In this document: in pieces, positions 48,080 to 62,859 of the stretch
Layout: the number at the start of each line of letters is the position of its first letter
Numbering within the stretch: the stretch's first letter is position 1
Source of the DNA: Wuchereria bancrofti
Lineage: Eukaryota; Nematoda; Chromadorea; Rhabditida; Onchocercidae
Assembly: GCA_005281725.1 (NCBI GenBank)
Contig: SSBO01000013.1
Span: 619,599-683,598 of the forward strand
Direction of reading: 5' to 3'
Length of the DNA stretch: 64,000 nucleotides
Translations under genes and position numbers: made by a program
Notes under the pieces: model-generated
The model's input: only the letters and a program-made list of their open reading frames with translations
Database searches by the model: none
What the model was told of the DNA's origin: nothing

Positions 48080-51000
48080 TTACCATTGTCTCTTTCGTAA
48101 ACGTGGTGATATGAGCGATCGATCCGGAACACTCCAAAGAATCGGTTCGCCTGGACTTCCAGCTGAGCGACTAGATCGATTGGATATTAGTGACATATCA
48201 GATGAACCCAACAAACTCTTTCCATTCTTATAAGTTAACGGCGGATACCGTTCTGTAATTTCTCCTATATTTATCACTTATATTCTTCGGAGTGATTCTA
48301 CTGGTAATGCAAATTTCATAACAACAAATACTCATCAACTTTTCATTTGATAGCTTACTTTTATTTCATTTCTAAAATATACACATGTAATATTGTGTAA
48401 ACATGCAATGTCTATTACAGTCTACACAAGGACTAATTCAAAGAAGAATTTTAACCCGGATAATCAGTGGCAAACGATCCATACGTAGCATTAGAATCAG
48501 TAGTATAGAATGAGCTGAAGAAATAAGATGAGAAACTGAATCCTCTGCAGTGCGCTGAAAAGAGAAAAGAAAAACTATTTAATTCATACGATTGAAAGTT
48601 AAATATGCAAATAAAGGAACTCTGTGAAATGTGAATAACGATTAATGTGGCATATAAGAACGACTGATCAACTTGCAGCAGAAGAACTCACCGATACTTC
48701 AAAAATGGATCGAAAAATGTAAAACAGGATTAGATATCTCAAACTTATTATTCTTCATTTATCATCAAACATCTTTACAATGAAAATAAAGATCAAAAGT
48801 GTAATCAGATTACCTATCAGAACGATGAGAACTGAAGCAGTAAGAAGTGACGCACATACTTGAACGAATGTTGATTCTAGAAACGAACGCAGAAGACCCA
48901 TAAAATGGTCAGAAGCTGTAATAATATTAGTTTTGAACAAACAGAAACATTTCAATGGTATTCATTGCACCACCACGGCAAAATAACTGTATAGAATCAA
49001 AATGTATGAGGAATAAAAAAAAGTGGTAGTAACAGGTAGGTTACCACGTAAAACAGTTTTTGATGCATCGCCATGAAGAACGATAGTTACTGGCACTATT
49101 TCAAACTGTCCCGTGATTGCATTTTTGACTGTAATATTGCATTTATCCAATAATTCCTGCCACAAAAGCACTGAATTCATGTCCAACTGAAATGAACTTT
49201 TCATTATTAAGTATTTTTAATGGTATTCATAATGGTATTAATAGCATAAAAAGAAAACAATTAAGTCTCAATATACAATACAAAATATCTTTTGTTCCTT
49301 TCTTACGGTTGAGCTAACATTTGTGCTTTCCTTAATCAATCGACTTTTAAATTAACTATTACTTATTAGATATACAAATACATACCTCAATACGATATCG
49401 TAACTCCGTGAGTGATGTAGATTTAACTTTCTTTATACGCAAAACACCTCCACTATCAGCTTGAACTGATATCTTGCTAGCAGCATATATGGATGACTGT
49501 ATAACTAGATCAGCTTCTAGTGCGTTCACATTGTTTAAACGTATCTCACGTTGAGTGATTTCAAAACGTGGATGGAAAGTAACTATTACGCTTGCTTCCT
49601 TTACCTGAAATATTGCTTAAAGTTAGTTGCTCAATTCAAATCATTCTTTAACTTTCGATGTCAATAAACCATCCACTGTGCTGCAGCTACTTTCAAAACC
49701 AAAAAGACAGTAAAAAACAATTAAAAAAAACGTATGCCTAATTGTACAAACCTTGCCAACACGATTCCAGATGGCGGAGATATTCAAACTAAGACTCTGG
49801 TAATCATTCAAAGAAACTGGTCCCTCGAATGTTTGTTCCAACAAGATACAACCATATTTACCTAATAAAAAGCCGAAATCGAACAAGCTATATCAAATAG
49901 ATCTTTCACTCTCCTTGCTTATTAATTTGGACAAACTCTTGCAGAATAGAGTTTTGATTTAGTGATAAGTACTCTTCTAATTTCTACAAACCCTACTGGC
50001 TATTTTGTTTCAATAAAAAAAACCTTTCGGATTCAGGATATTAAAGACTGCTTTATCCTTTAAAATACCTGTATCAAAAAATTTGCAATATTTTGCAGTA
50101 TTGTCAAATCCATAAAACGGGATGAATGAATTCCTTACCTAATGTAGGAAGAAATGTCGAACGAGCAGCAAATAGGCTTGTTGCCAACACATTCACTTTT
50201 TCCACAAAAGTAATAGTACAATCAAAAGGTGCATCCAAAATTAGTTCTTCCAATAGCACAGATGCACAACCTGAATTGCGTGAAACTGTTTATGGTTTAC
50301 TAGCTCAATATTCATGGAATAATGTATGATGCTTAAATGATATCAATCAAACAAGAAACAGCACATAAAATTGCAGAAATAAGTTTGTCTCTGCTACTGT
50401 ATGTTTAAATTTAATTTGTACGAGTTACATTTTTTATTGCGATTCCTTAACAAAACATTAGTTTAACTGGAGAATTTTTACTGTACTTCTAAAATATATG
50501 CTCTGGGATATTTCAAAATGAGAAGTTAAGCAATATCGTGAAATTTCTTATTTTTCCATCAAACAGAATTGAAATTCATTTAACAAAATCATTAGCTAAT
50601 AATAAAAATAATGGGGAGGGTACCATAAGTGTTAGATGGATTCTGTTCAATGCTATCAACGATTAGTGGAAATACGTATTGATGATCTCTTATATTCGAA
50701 ACAAATTGCGGTACTGATGAAAACCGAAGAGATTCTGCAGAAACAACTTTGCGCTGCAAGGAATACGAACTCATATCAAAAAATTTCAATAAAATTAATA
50801 TGATGAAAATGTACTAGAAATCGGAAATAAAAAAACAATTGAAAATTAAAACAATTTTCAAATTGATTTACTGCCTCATTGATACATAAAATATCGCATT
50901 TGATTCGTTATCATATAATGACTATTACAGAATGAAAAGGAAATACAAGCACATAATTCATGATTCATCTATTTCAAGTGCTCCATCTGGAGTATTATTT

Positions 51001-54000
51001 CATAATATATTAAAAATGATATTACTGACAGAATACCTTAGTAAAAATGGTTTGCTTCTGTGAGTGATAAGAAACAACTACGGTGCTACCCGTGTCCACT
51101 GCTACAGCAATACCATTTGTTTCGTCGATGAATTGGAAATGTCGCTTTCCATCTAATTCCTTCCATCCAGACACTAGCAATGGTGAATTGAAACAAATAA
51201 TTTCGGAGACGGCCACAGAATGTGCTGATGGCCCGATTACATCATCCACCGGAAGACGCAGGAAAACACTTAGGTCCGGATTATTTCTGTCCCATACCTC
51301 AACAAAATATATAACAATATTTCGAAATTATAATTAACTGCTTGTAATTGCTAGCATGTATGAAGAAAAGGAGTAAGTTAGCTAAGAAATAAATATTGAA
51401 CATGAAAGAATAAAATAAAACCACAAAAACAAAGATTAAAATACACGGTTAGGAAAAAATAGCTGAGAAAACGGAAAGCTATCAATTAACTCACCTTAAA
51501 CACTGTTTCGCCAAAATCCTTTAGATGAATATCAAATGAACTGTTAGCGCTCCCAGGATGAATTTCAATCAAATCAAAACTATAATAAAATATCAGCAGC
51601 TAGGAAAAACAGTAATATTAACAGAAATATAAAATGACAGAAATATTTCAGGCAACTTATGCGAACTTTTTTCTTAAATCTTTTCTTTAACACTATAAGT
51701 GATTGTGAACAGAAGAGATTCCTCTTTATGACCTGAATCATAGATGGAAATAAAACTGGAAAGATGGAAGTATTTCCGTACCTCTGACTATATTACTCTT
51801 TGTCAAGTGATAAATTCAAAGGACTGACGAATTCCCAACTTCTAAATTATCAAAATATATGGGAAAATCCGAATAAACTTAGTAAAATAGTACTACCGAT
51901 GAGGCCTGTAATTTAACGAATGCTTCGCAGCATCGAACAGACGGCCGAAGTGATCTCTTGACTCAACATCAACATGCAGACGGTAACCGAGAGGAAAAAA
52001 TGTTAATGGTTTTTCCAGCACTTCGGAAGATTTAATCTTCAGATGGAGGGATACTACTGGGGTAACCTGCAATTTCCATGTTCAAAAGTAATGTATTGAC
52101 ATTGCATTACTAAAACGTAGTCAGAATGCAAAAAAAAGTGCATTAAACATGGAAATTGAAATATCTTTTCAATCGGTTACATTTATTAACTTCTAATGAA
52201 CGGATTCATGTTTTGAGCTAATTTTTCTTACAAAATAAGACAGTTGTGGTATGCAAACTAATTTACATAACTTACGGAGACTGGTAAATATATAAGTTCC
52301 TTATGAGGATATTTTGTTTCCTTCAATACCAAAGCAGCATCACCAACAGTATGAGCTAGTAAAGTGCTGTTGCTATCACCGATAACCGATATATAAGTGG
52401 AAAGTTCTGGTGGTACCATAAACTGTACTGAACTATCTTTCCTGAAAGCATTAAATATGTTGACAACAGTGCCTTTCCTATTTTTTTTTTTATTCGTATG
52501 AATATGAAAGAAAAAGTGCAATAAATAACAGTTGCCTTGGGTAATAAATAAATCAAAGGATTATGCTTGAATCATTGTCAAATATAGTTACATTTATATA
52601 TAACAATGGCAGTATTAGAAAAAGAATGATTTTGAGAATGATTTTCTGGAAATGCGCTACAGGAATGATTTTGAATTATGGTCTATACAAGCAAAAATTT
52701 TCATCAAGTCCCGAAGCGTAATTAACGTATGTCGGTACTTCATCAACACTGAGAACAATATAGGAAGGATTAAATGTAATTGCAAAATTACCTGTTACTT
52801 TTCAAATCAAGTTCTGCATCTGGAGACAAACGTAACACCTGATGATACCGTGGTGGAACCGTTAAGTGTAACGGCTCAGTGACAGTCACTATCAACTGAT
52901 CTTCATAATATTTGACTTCTTCGGAGAATACCTTCGAATTTTCAGGAGCGGTGACCAATACGTGAATCACAGCTTGTCCAACTGCCAGTGCTTGTAGTTC
53001 TATTTGAAATCGATTTTCCAGTGATTCAGCCACGAAAGTCTGTAAGTGATATTTACCATTATGAATAATTTGGCTAAGTTAACTTTTCTTAGGAAGCTAA
53101 TTTAACTGCAATCAATTTGCAGCTCTGATAGCAAAGAATGACGCACTGTACTGAAAACCCTCTTAATGAATATGTTACATCCTGAAATTAAATTAATTAA
53201 AAACGAAGGGTCCTCATGCAGTCCCTTTACAGGTTTCATCCAAGGAGCAGTGGTGAATACTTACATCAACTGGTGATACAGCTTCGATGATGCCTGGTGT
53301 AGCGATCTTCCAAGAGATTTTTAATGGGTACAGTGCTCCACCGAATGAAAACGGTGTTTCATTTTCATTAAGACCATCAACACGAGTCCACCCTCTTTGA
53401 CCAACTTGTATCCGTGATGTAGAGAAGTGTATGCGGACTCCGGTAAGCAACACTGTTTTAACAACAACTTCATCCTAAAATATAGTCTTCATAAGGTACC
53501 GCAAATATAATATCGGAAGCTATTACTTAGTTCCCTTTTTAAATGGATAAAATATATGTCGTATTTATGGGAATTTAAGGCAAAAATGAAACTACCTGAA
53601 TAGAAGGAGCAATATTGCCCAAGTTAACAGAGCCTATAATTTTCGCATATCCAACTGCTTTGCTTGTTATCAGCCCATCCGATCCCACAACAGCTACTGA
53701 AGTATTATTGAGGTGATACTGCACCGATGGTAATGGTTGAGGTCCACCAGATATTTCTAACTGCAATGATAGTATCTTGAATTATTAAATCACTGTTTCT
53801 CAAATTGATAACTTTTGACCTCTATATCAAAAATACTCATAGAAGAGGAATTTGACTGCTTTAAATCTCTGATTATAAAAGTGAGATTTTATTCTAAAAA
53901 GTGAATTCAGTCATTCGAATTCCAGTTTTTTTTTTTGCATTAATTAACAGAATGCAGCAGAGTATTTTTAGTTATACAATGACTGTTCAAATTTCTCCCA

Positions 54001-57000
54001 AAAGTTTTCATAATAAGTTAAGGAGCAAGATCAAATAAGCTGTGATACCTGGAAAACAGAATCAGGAATAAGAGTTATCAGTTTCGGTTGTAATTGTAGC
54101 GGTGCATAAACTTGAATGCTATGAGACTGACTTTGTAATATCCGTCCATTGGCACGTCGAGCGGACGCGCGAAGTGTTACGACACCAACAACATTACCTC
54201 GCAGGATGTAATGTAGAGCATCAACCCTTAAATAATTTTTATATTTGATTATGGAACTTTAGAAGTTTACATTTTGAACAATGAGCAGTATTTACCTACA
54301 CACCATGGACATATTGGTATAGGACATATTGGTACATGATTCGAGAGAGAATACTTTTTGGATGAAAAGTGAAATAAACGAAAGAAAGTGCAAAATACCT
54401 GGTTATTACTAAAACACTCGATGACGCATTCAGCTGTACATTCATGATATCTGCATCATCGGTTATGAAGAAAAGGCCTTCCATATCACGAACTTTAAGT
54501 TTCAGTTCTTGTTCGGTGTTCAATGCTAACTACAACAGAAGGTCCTGCTGGAGGTACAATTTACGAGGAATAAGGGAGCAGTGAATTAATTAGTTAGGAT
54601 CAGAAAAATATGATGTTTAGGAAATCCTAGTACTTACAAATCCGGGTGCTTCGATCAAAATCTCTTCTACATCTGTGATCGAAATTGTAGCTGTGAAGTT
54701 TTGGTTAAGACATAAGTCCGAAAACTGGAGCTTCGATTTACCAACAGACAATGGACGCACCTTTAAAGAATGTTATCAAAGGACTACAGATACTAATGAT
54801 GTGGTATGAATATGTTTAGAATATGTAGGAAGTACAGCATGAAATCAGTTAAGATCGAAAAATATAATTTCCCCACTTGTGTAATCCCATTGGACATCTC
54901 AGCTTCCAACAGGTTGGGATCATAATCCATCAAAGCAAAATGTCCTGAACCATATTCCAATCGAATAGCTTTTGAGGCACTCTTTTCATTTAACAATACG
55001 ACCAAGGACGGTATCGCTTCCGCATTTCGGACCAAAACTGTCTGCATCTTACTTTGCAATTCTTGCGGGAAATAAAGTCGTCGATTTCCAACTTTATATT
55101 CTCCAGTTGATGCAATAATTTCTACTTTACCAACAATTTCCCGTGGTTTCAGAATGCCGCGTACTAAATATCAAACTGATTCAGATAAAGACAAATAAAA
55201 GTTAATTCAATTAATTCCCTGATATATCACAAAACTATCAGCGCTGTGATATAAAGAAGGAAGTACCCATTGTTCTAAATGAAAAGTACTGTATTTAGTG
55301 TTAGAAACCGCCTGATAATAAAAATTCCTCCACTTTTTGTGAAACGTTAGTTAAGAAGATTGTTAATGGAACCCTAACAAACAGGTGCATATATTTAATT
55401 TAAAAAAAAAACTACCTTCACTTAATTCGCTTCTCTTATCTTCCTCCACGTCCGCTACATCTTTATTACTTACTTTCCAATTCATTTTCAGTGAAGTCAA
55501 CGAATCAAGCTGCTTCTCCAATCCCATCGATGGTCCCGATTCGCAATGTCCAAAAGCTGACACTGCTAATGTAGATGGTTGACTGCAGCTAACAGCACGC
55601 TACAATACAAAGTTAGGTAAAACGATTTCTCCAATTCTTCCTCAACTTTTTTGAATAAAAGGAACACTCCTAAATAAATGAAATTAATGAATACAAAAAA
55701 ATTTTACTATTGGAAAAACATATACCACATTTGTCGGACATTTACTTTGATAAGGCCTTAACAAAGATAATGATAGCCGTGTGGGCAAACCACAACACAC
55801 TCTCAATTTCGTTTCAGCCTTAGCGGGTAGTGGATTTGTAGAAGAAGCTTCATTACCAACAACAACTACGATAAGCTGAAAATTAGAACTTAGAACTGAA
55901 GAAAAAAAAATTTTTTTGAAAAATAGATACTGATAACAGCCCCAAAACATTTTCTTCGAAGACATCGACATTATCATCATTAACGATAACAGCGAATGGA
56001 ACTAACGAAACTACCTATTGCTAACAGTGTGAGATCTTTCCAGAAATCGTTTACATGAGATATTTTTGTGGCCATGCATCAAAGGTAAGCTACTGAATGA
56101 CTGAACACTTTAATCATATTCGTTTCGATATGATGTAAAAAACTTACCACGTCTCCCTTATTATCTTTACACGTGACAATAATCTGTCCATCCTGAGAAG
56201 AAAAATCACCATTACTGATCAGATTTGATGTGTCACTGTAGATCACTGCAAAGCAACATTGTTAGAAACATGAAAATCGAGTTCAGAGTTCAACACAATT
56301 ACCACAAAGACAAATTACCAAATTACATTTTAAGTAATATTTCGATGGATCCAAAATCCACGGTCTCGGACCACCAAATGTACGAATAAAAAAGCTGCTG
56401 CCGAGCATAACAAATATTTCTGTAGGTGTTTCCAGCTAAAGAAACCATTAATTTAGTCAATATGAGAGTTAATAGCACTTAAATACTTTACCCTTCCTTA
56501 GAAAATAGTAAACAGCAATTTATACCAGTAACGATATTCACACTCAATAACACAGCTTAGCTACAGAAGATGTAAATATACAACTGCCTGAAAAAAGAAA
56601 CCTTCAACGGTAGATAAGCAGAAATCTGAACCGATTCCGACATATTACCAAAGTGAACTGTTGCAATGGTATCACCAGAAGCGACAGCAGTAAGTACAAA
56701 ACCGCAACAACTGTCATCGTATGAAGACATTCTTCCACAACCATCTGAATATATATTCGTAATGTGACATACATAAATACATATACACACATCCACACAA
56801 ATTCTTCTTTTAAATACACCGAAAATTTTAGGCTATTAAACAGCTTACCTGAAGCTAATCGAAAAATGTCATTGTCCTTTATTCGTACTGAGAAATCAAC
56901 ACGACGACAATCGGATATAGTCACTTTTTTACCTCCTGAATTGGCGTAAAGAGAAATATATAGGATTAAGTCACTACCAACCTGAAATATTTCAATTGAA

Positions 57001-60000
57001 CTAATCTGGTCATACATGGTAATAGCACCTTTATATTTGCTTATTTGAATGTTAGGAATATTTTAGTATCCTTCGTCTTTGATGCGATGACCATAACTTA
57101 TTGAACAGTTTTGGTTTTTTTAAAATATGAAAAAAAAAAGCATTCTAAAATATATGTTGGCTAATATATGCAGAAGCCTTACACTTTAAAACCTGTAATT
57201 AAGCAATAAACTAGTGATGATAAGATGACATTTTGTTTGTAGATAACAAGGAAGTTTACTATTCTGACTATTTAAAAACTATTTAGGAAATATTCAATCC
57301 ATTTAACATACTTCGGCTTCTAAATGAGACCTGCCGAAAGCAATTCCAGTTGGTTGTAAAACCTGAATAATTGCTTTTCCAAAATGAGCATTATTTTGCG
57401 CATCCTGTGCAATCACCTCTGTGTTACCGAGATTTGCAGTCAACAGAATTCCGCTAGAATCTACTGAGGCAACTTCTGGATTCATACTTGACCATGTAAA
57501 CGATCCTGTACCACCTCGTGTCTGAAATTGTTATCAATAATAAAAATACCGTTGACGAAATAATACTGTTGATGAAAAAAGAAAGGAAATCTGAATCACA
57601 ATATTTTAAATTATTATAAAATATATAGGAAATAAACCAAAAGCTTCTTAGAATGGATCCTTTTTGCATCGATGTATGGGAAGGCGACGAATGGCGGTAT
57701 CACTTCAATCGGCTCTGATATCACTGTAGTTACTTCATTTTTTACCGATGACGATATCCTTAACTCTCCTTCCTGCAAGACAGAAAATTTCAATATACTA
57801 CTTTAATGATCGTCATTCGCTTGCTCGTAAAGGATCTATAAACAAAACAAAATATGATACGTTTATAAAACGAATTAACATCATAAATATTTATGATAAG
57901 AGATGTAATATTCTGCATCATGTGTGAAAGTACCCAATAATACCAAAAGAACTAACCGAACTCATGACTGATATGAATACTGCTCGCAGCTTCGTAGTTC
58001 CACTTTTTATAGCTTTCACATTAAAATACGATCCATTATGTGATCTACTAATCACTTTGAAGTATTCTTCAGATATAACACTTTCGAAAATTGCATTCTA
58101 TAAGATATACCATCAAAAACTATGCGTAGTAAATAAAAACAAAACGATGCTCTATATGACAAAATACAAAATTTATAAACCTCTGGGATATATATGACAT
58201 TATTATCAGCATCAGCCACAACAAAAGAAATATCATATTCGCGTCCTATCTCCAGATACCATAAATCACCGCTAATTCTGATATATAAACTAGATGGTTC
58301 AACAACATGGATCCGAGCAGATGGAGGCTTTAGAGCATTTAATGATTTTATATCTGAAAAACTGCAGCAGCGCATAAACTTGGAATCCAAAACGACAAAT
58401 CCTTCAACAGTACTTAAAAAATTAACTGAATATGTCACCCTTTAGAAATAACATTTTATTTCCGAATCTCATGATATCCCTAGAATCGATAACTGAAGAA
58501 GGAATCCAAAATAGCATATTTATAAATATCCTTTTCTTAATAGTTCATTAAAATGTGATTAGATTTGTTATATATGTTAAAGATTTGTTATATATGATGA
58601 TGATAGTTGAAAACAAGACAATAACTTCCACTTTGTGTTGAAAAAATCTAACTTTCATCGATCAGCGATATTTCGGTTATTCCGTAATTTATGGCTGTGA
58701 CCACAGATGATGAAGAATTCAACGAACAAATTTCTATATCTTTAATCGATAGATAATATTGTCTTGATGGTAAGTATATTGCTGCAATATGAAACATACT
58801 ACTCTAAGAAAACATTAAGTTGTTCCAAAACATAGCCTGAATTCATAAAAATAAATAGGAGATGTAAACTATGAATGAGTGAGGTATAAAGATCCTACCT
58901 TCTGTGTCACTCTGCTTAATTATTTCTGCAGTATAATGTACGCGCGACCCAAGCGGAAGAAATATATCTTGAGAAGGTATCAGCAAGAGATTCGCGACTA
59001 CTATGAAATCCACATTTTGAGGTTTTACATCCTTAAAGAAAAGTCACTGGTTATCCGACACTGATATAACGAAATTGATATAACAAATGATATCATGAAA
59101 TTAACAAACTTTAAAATGCGGTTCAACCAATTTTACTTTCAAAACAGCAGCACCTGTGGATATGCCTTCAACTAATATCACATAGCCTGTAAAACATTAG
59201 AAGATGTATATATATATATATATATATACTCGCAGACTTACTATTCCTTCAGTAATATTTTTGCCTATAAATATGAAATATATTTTTCTATTTAAAAAAA
59301 CGTATAAGAAACGATGTTAAGCTGAAATAGTAACAGTCAAGCTGTCTAATAAGTATATCTAATACGAACTAATCTGTATTTAATATAATCATCTTTCTTT
59401 CAAATTTAGTAAATCAAAAAAAAAAAGACTCTGAACAAAACAAAAAGCCAACCGCGTTTTTTATTTTCTTCAAGTAAACGCACGCCATCAGGAGCTTCAT
59501 ATTTTGACTGCGAAAATGGTACAATTCGAAGGGGTTTTTCGGATAAAGATGATGATTCAAAATGCCATTCAAAAGGAATTTTTCCCAGGTTAGTGAACAT
59601 ATCACCTATAAAAATGTTCATCCAAAACTTGGGAGTTAATTGTTTTATCCAGGTGTCCATTGCAACTTACCAGAAGAACGGACATTTAAAAAAATATATG
59701 GTTAACGTGCTTCATGATGCTCAATCAGTAATCAAAAAGTAAAAAAAAAAAACGGGTAGCATGAGCAAAAAAAAAAAAAAAAAACAAGGTGAAAACCCTT
59801 ATAATTTATCCTCTAGTCACTAGTATCATAAACATATATCACTACTTGAAATTATTCATTGAAAAAAAAAACACTTATCAGAGAGCCGACCGCATAATTT
59901 TCTATCTCTTTTGTTAGCTTACAATTCGGAAATTTAGAAATGATAGTCAAGTACCAACCTTCAGCATTGTATGCTTGTACAACGATTTTTGCTGGTGAGG

Positions 60001-61004
60001 CATCCAAAAAAAGAACTTTCGTAGTGGTCGAAACAGAAATGCTTCGTATAACGTCAACTGTCACGCTACAGCTCAAAACTACACCAGCATCTGCATGAAA
60101 AAAAGCATGTGTAACAGAACCGAAATCTCGTAAATGACATTGCATATTCAGCAGATTGAGAACTTCCATCAGTGTACGAAATTAGGGCATTAACGAAAAT
60201 TTAACTGAATATTTTTTCTAAAATGTCATTTTAATTTGAGAGTTTCCAGAAATTTAGAAGAAACAAAAACAACCGAAATCAGTGAAACCCACGATAACAA
60301 ACAAAATATGAAGCGTAGAACCGTAAGTAATATTAAAGATCAAGGAAATAGCAACCGAATTTGGGAGGCTGTAAGCATGAACCTGTAAACATAAATAACC
60401 GAGAGTAAAATTCGAACTCCTCCTCAAATTTGCATGATTTCTGAAATTTAGCTGGTAAACTGACTAAGTATAACCTTTATCTTCAGCAAAAACAACAGCC
60501 ATCTGCTCCTCAGCATACTTCGAAGTCGCTGTAATCTGAGCCTTTGCTGAACATCCTTTCGTTCCTACTGGATTTACTCCTTTCACTGATACAGTGTCTG
60601 GTCGAGTCGACCTCCTAAAACAGCTATATTCCAACTATTTCCAGATTTTTACTGACCAAAAAGCAACACCCATTACTACAGATTTTCAACCAGAAATCCT
60701 TTTCAGTTAGAAGCCCTTTTAAGTTTATGAGCATCTGATTAGATATATCCAGTGTTTTGCCCTAGCACTTAACCCTTCGACCAACCTGAAGAACCAAGCT
60801 GAATAACTTCACGAAATATTTCGTAGGATATACATACCATGTGAAACATCCATTTGCCGGATCACTAACAATTAAGTCGAAAGTCACTTGAACACTGGGG
60901 TGATAGGGTAACAGCACCCGTGGCACATTCAACCGGTAACCGTCTGTCAGCAGTACTGCGTACCATAATAGCAACCGAAGCAACAAACAATGAAATCCAG
61001 TCAT
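48080..61004 (-). CDS. npp-12: Nuclear pore membrane glycoprotein gp210 (NUP210/NPP-12)
   Basis: Single-pass pore-membrane nucleoporin with a huge lumenal part of Ig-like repeats. About 35 exons, roughly 1,890 residues, normal for the family. Checked 5' exons: 60,838-61,004; 60,475-60,614; 59,959-60,090; 59,453-59,605; 59,110-59,186; 58,899-59,031; 58,653-58,781; 58,181-58,353; 57,957-58,097; 57,638-57,772; 57,312-57,521; 56,849-56,981; 56,602-56,744; 56,327-56,435; 56,148-56,245; 55,726-55,875; 55,416-55,599. 3' exons: 50,139-50,270; 49,752-49,861; 49,386-49,604; 49,045-49,186; 48,814-48,915; 48,456-48,542; 48,080-48,264. Diagnostic blocks: signal peptide then LNVPRVLLPYHPSVQVTFDL, WRSTRPDTVSV, GGPRPWILDPSKYY, ISGGPQPLPSVQ, ETPFSFGGALYPL, and near the end a transmembrane helix (CASLLTASVLIVLIG) with a Ser/Arg-rich cytosolic tail ending RLRKRQW. 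A TTTTCAG just upstream of the ATG supports the start. Exons between 50,271 and 55,415 were located by homology but not all edges fixed; the acceptor near 55,310 is out of phase in my reading. Confidence 0.9.
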
Positions 61005-62850
61005 CTATCTGAAAATTATATATGTATATTACTAAGAACAATTCGGGTGATGATACTCCCTTCATTTCATCCGAATGTAGCACGTCTAATTAATCTCGAC
61101 AAGAATGATTTGAGTGTTAAATTGATTTTAAACATCAGGATAGAAGGATATAGTGAGCAAATATCCATTTCCAAACAATAAATATGAGTTCAATAACAAA
61201 AAAAAGGAAAGCTTACAATCCCATTCCAATTTGTGATCGATTGGGTAGCTCAGATCTCAGATTAACAAAGATTACTAATAAAATGTTACAGCAACATATC
61301 TCCTCCTCAACTGCGTTAATCTACTGGCAAAGTTACTAAATTTAAAAAATCACTAAAATCCTGCAACTTAATTTCTTTGTGGTATGAAGAGTATTTTTAT
61401 GTAACAAAGGAAAAAACTGATAGTTTGAAGAACCAAAGAAAAAAAAAAACGAAAATTTTGCAATTCTTAATGTAATAACTACTTGACTGGGCAGGAAAAC
61501 TGACTGGAAGAAAAAGATGAAGAAAAATGATTTTTTTCCTAAAAAAATCAAAATAATCACTATGGTATTAACCAAATGTATAAAATTTAAAATCATTTCA
61601 ATGAAAACTTAGAAATAAAATTTAAGACAAAAACAGGAGAAATGACAAAATTACAGAAATGAGAGAGATAGGTAAGGAAAGGGAATGAACAAAACAACAT
61701 TTACATCCTCAATTCATATTAAAAACTGATAATGGACGATTTAAAATTTATGAAATTGGTGAAATCATGACGCAAAATGAGTACTGAAATCATGATACTC
61801 AAAAAAAATTTGAGGCCTGGAGTGGTACACTGCCTACGATAAGATTTCGAAATTTGAAAGGTCAATATGTGAGTAATTTGAAATGAAACTTAATAAATTT
61901 ATAACCCGAGCCGTGAAATACCTGTAACTCCGAATCCCTTTAGTAATAATCTAGGCTATTGGACAGTTTCCTCGTTGGCTTCGAGGTTTGCGGTTGGGGT
62001 TTCTAACACTGACGTTTGGTAATTAAGGATTACCACTGTAATCGTGGAATTAGATTGGGAGATAATTTGAAATTTTTAATCAGACAAAATGACAAGTTCT
62101 CGTATGATATGTAAATATATATTGGATGACGGAAACAATGAAAAGCAGAAGTGAGGTTTTTGCAAAAATATTGTGGAATTTTGAGAGAAATATCGTGAAT
62201 TGATGAAAGTATTGGGAGAAAAAGAAAGAAACGAAAATTAAATTTAGTTGGCTTACAGTTATCTTTAATTTTCATTATGTAAGTTTTTTTTAATTTACAT
62301 TAAATTAATTTTTAAATTTACATTAATTTGCAATGCTCATAAGCTAGAGAAGATTCAATTCACAAAAAAAGAAAAAAAAAAAGATTTTCGAAGTATTTCG
62401 CTTTTCAATTTGATACTCCAGAAAAGCTTGTTGGAATAAAAACATGAAAATTTAATACTCGAAATTTAATTTTCAGTTTTTTTATGTTTCCATGATTATT
62501 AGTGGTAATGGAATAAATGGTCATCGTTATGCTGTTTTGAAATTTTTGGTTACTTAATATTATCGATTAAATAAAGTTTGATAAAAAAAAGGATAAGGGG
62601 GAAATTGTTAGGATAAAGACATAGGGACGGAGACAATTAGTCGCTTGAATGTTTTCTTTCTTTTTAGTTGAAAATTCAACAGGTAACGAACTGAAATATA
62701 AGTATGAGATAATTCTTATATAAAGAGGTAATTTAAAATTTTTACTATCAACCATTAAATATGACTTTTTTTTTGTTAGAGCAATAGTAATAAATTTTAA
62801 TGTTACACTGAAACTTTAGAACATTTTATAATTTGCTGTAATTCTATCTA
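61005..62850. other. Upstream region of gp210
   Basis: Non-coding by my reading; aligns with 10,293-12,100 of segment A. Expected to contain the gp210 promoter. No motif singled out. Confidence 0.5.
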
Positions 62851-62859
62851 TGGCTCAGT

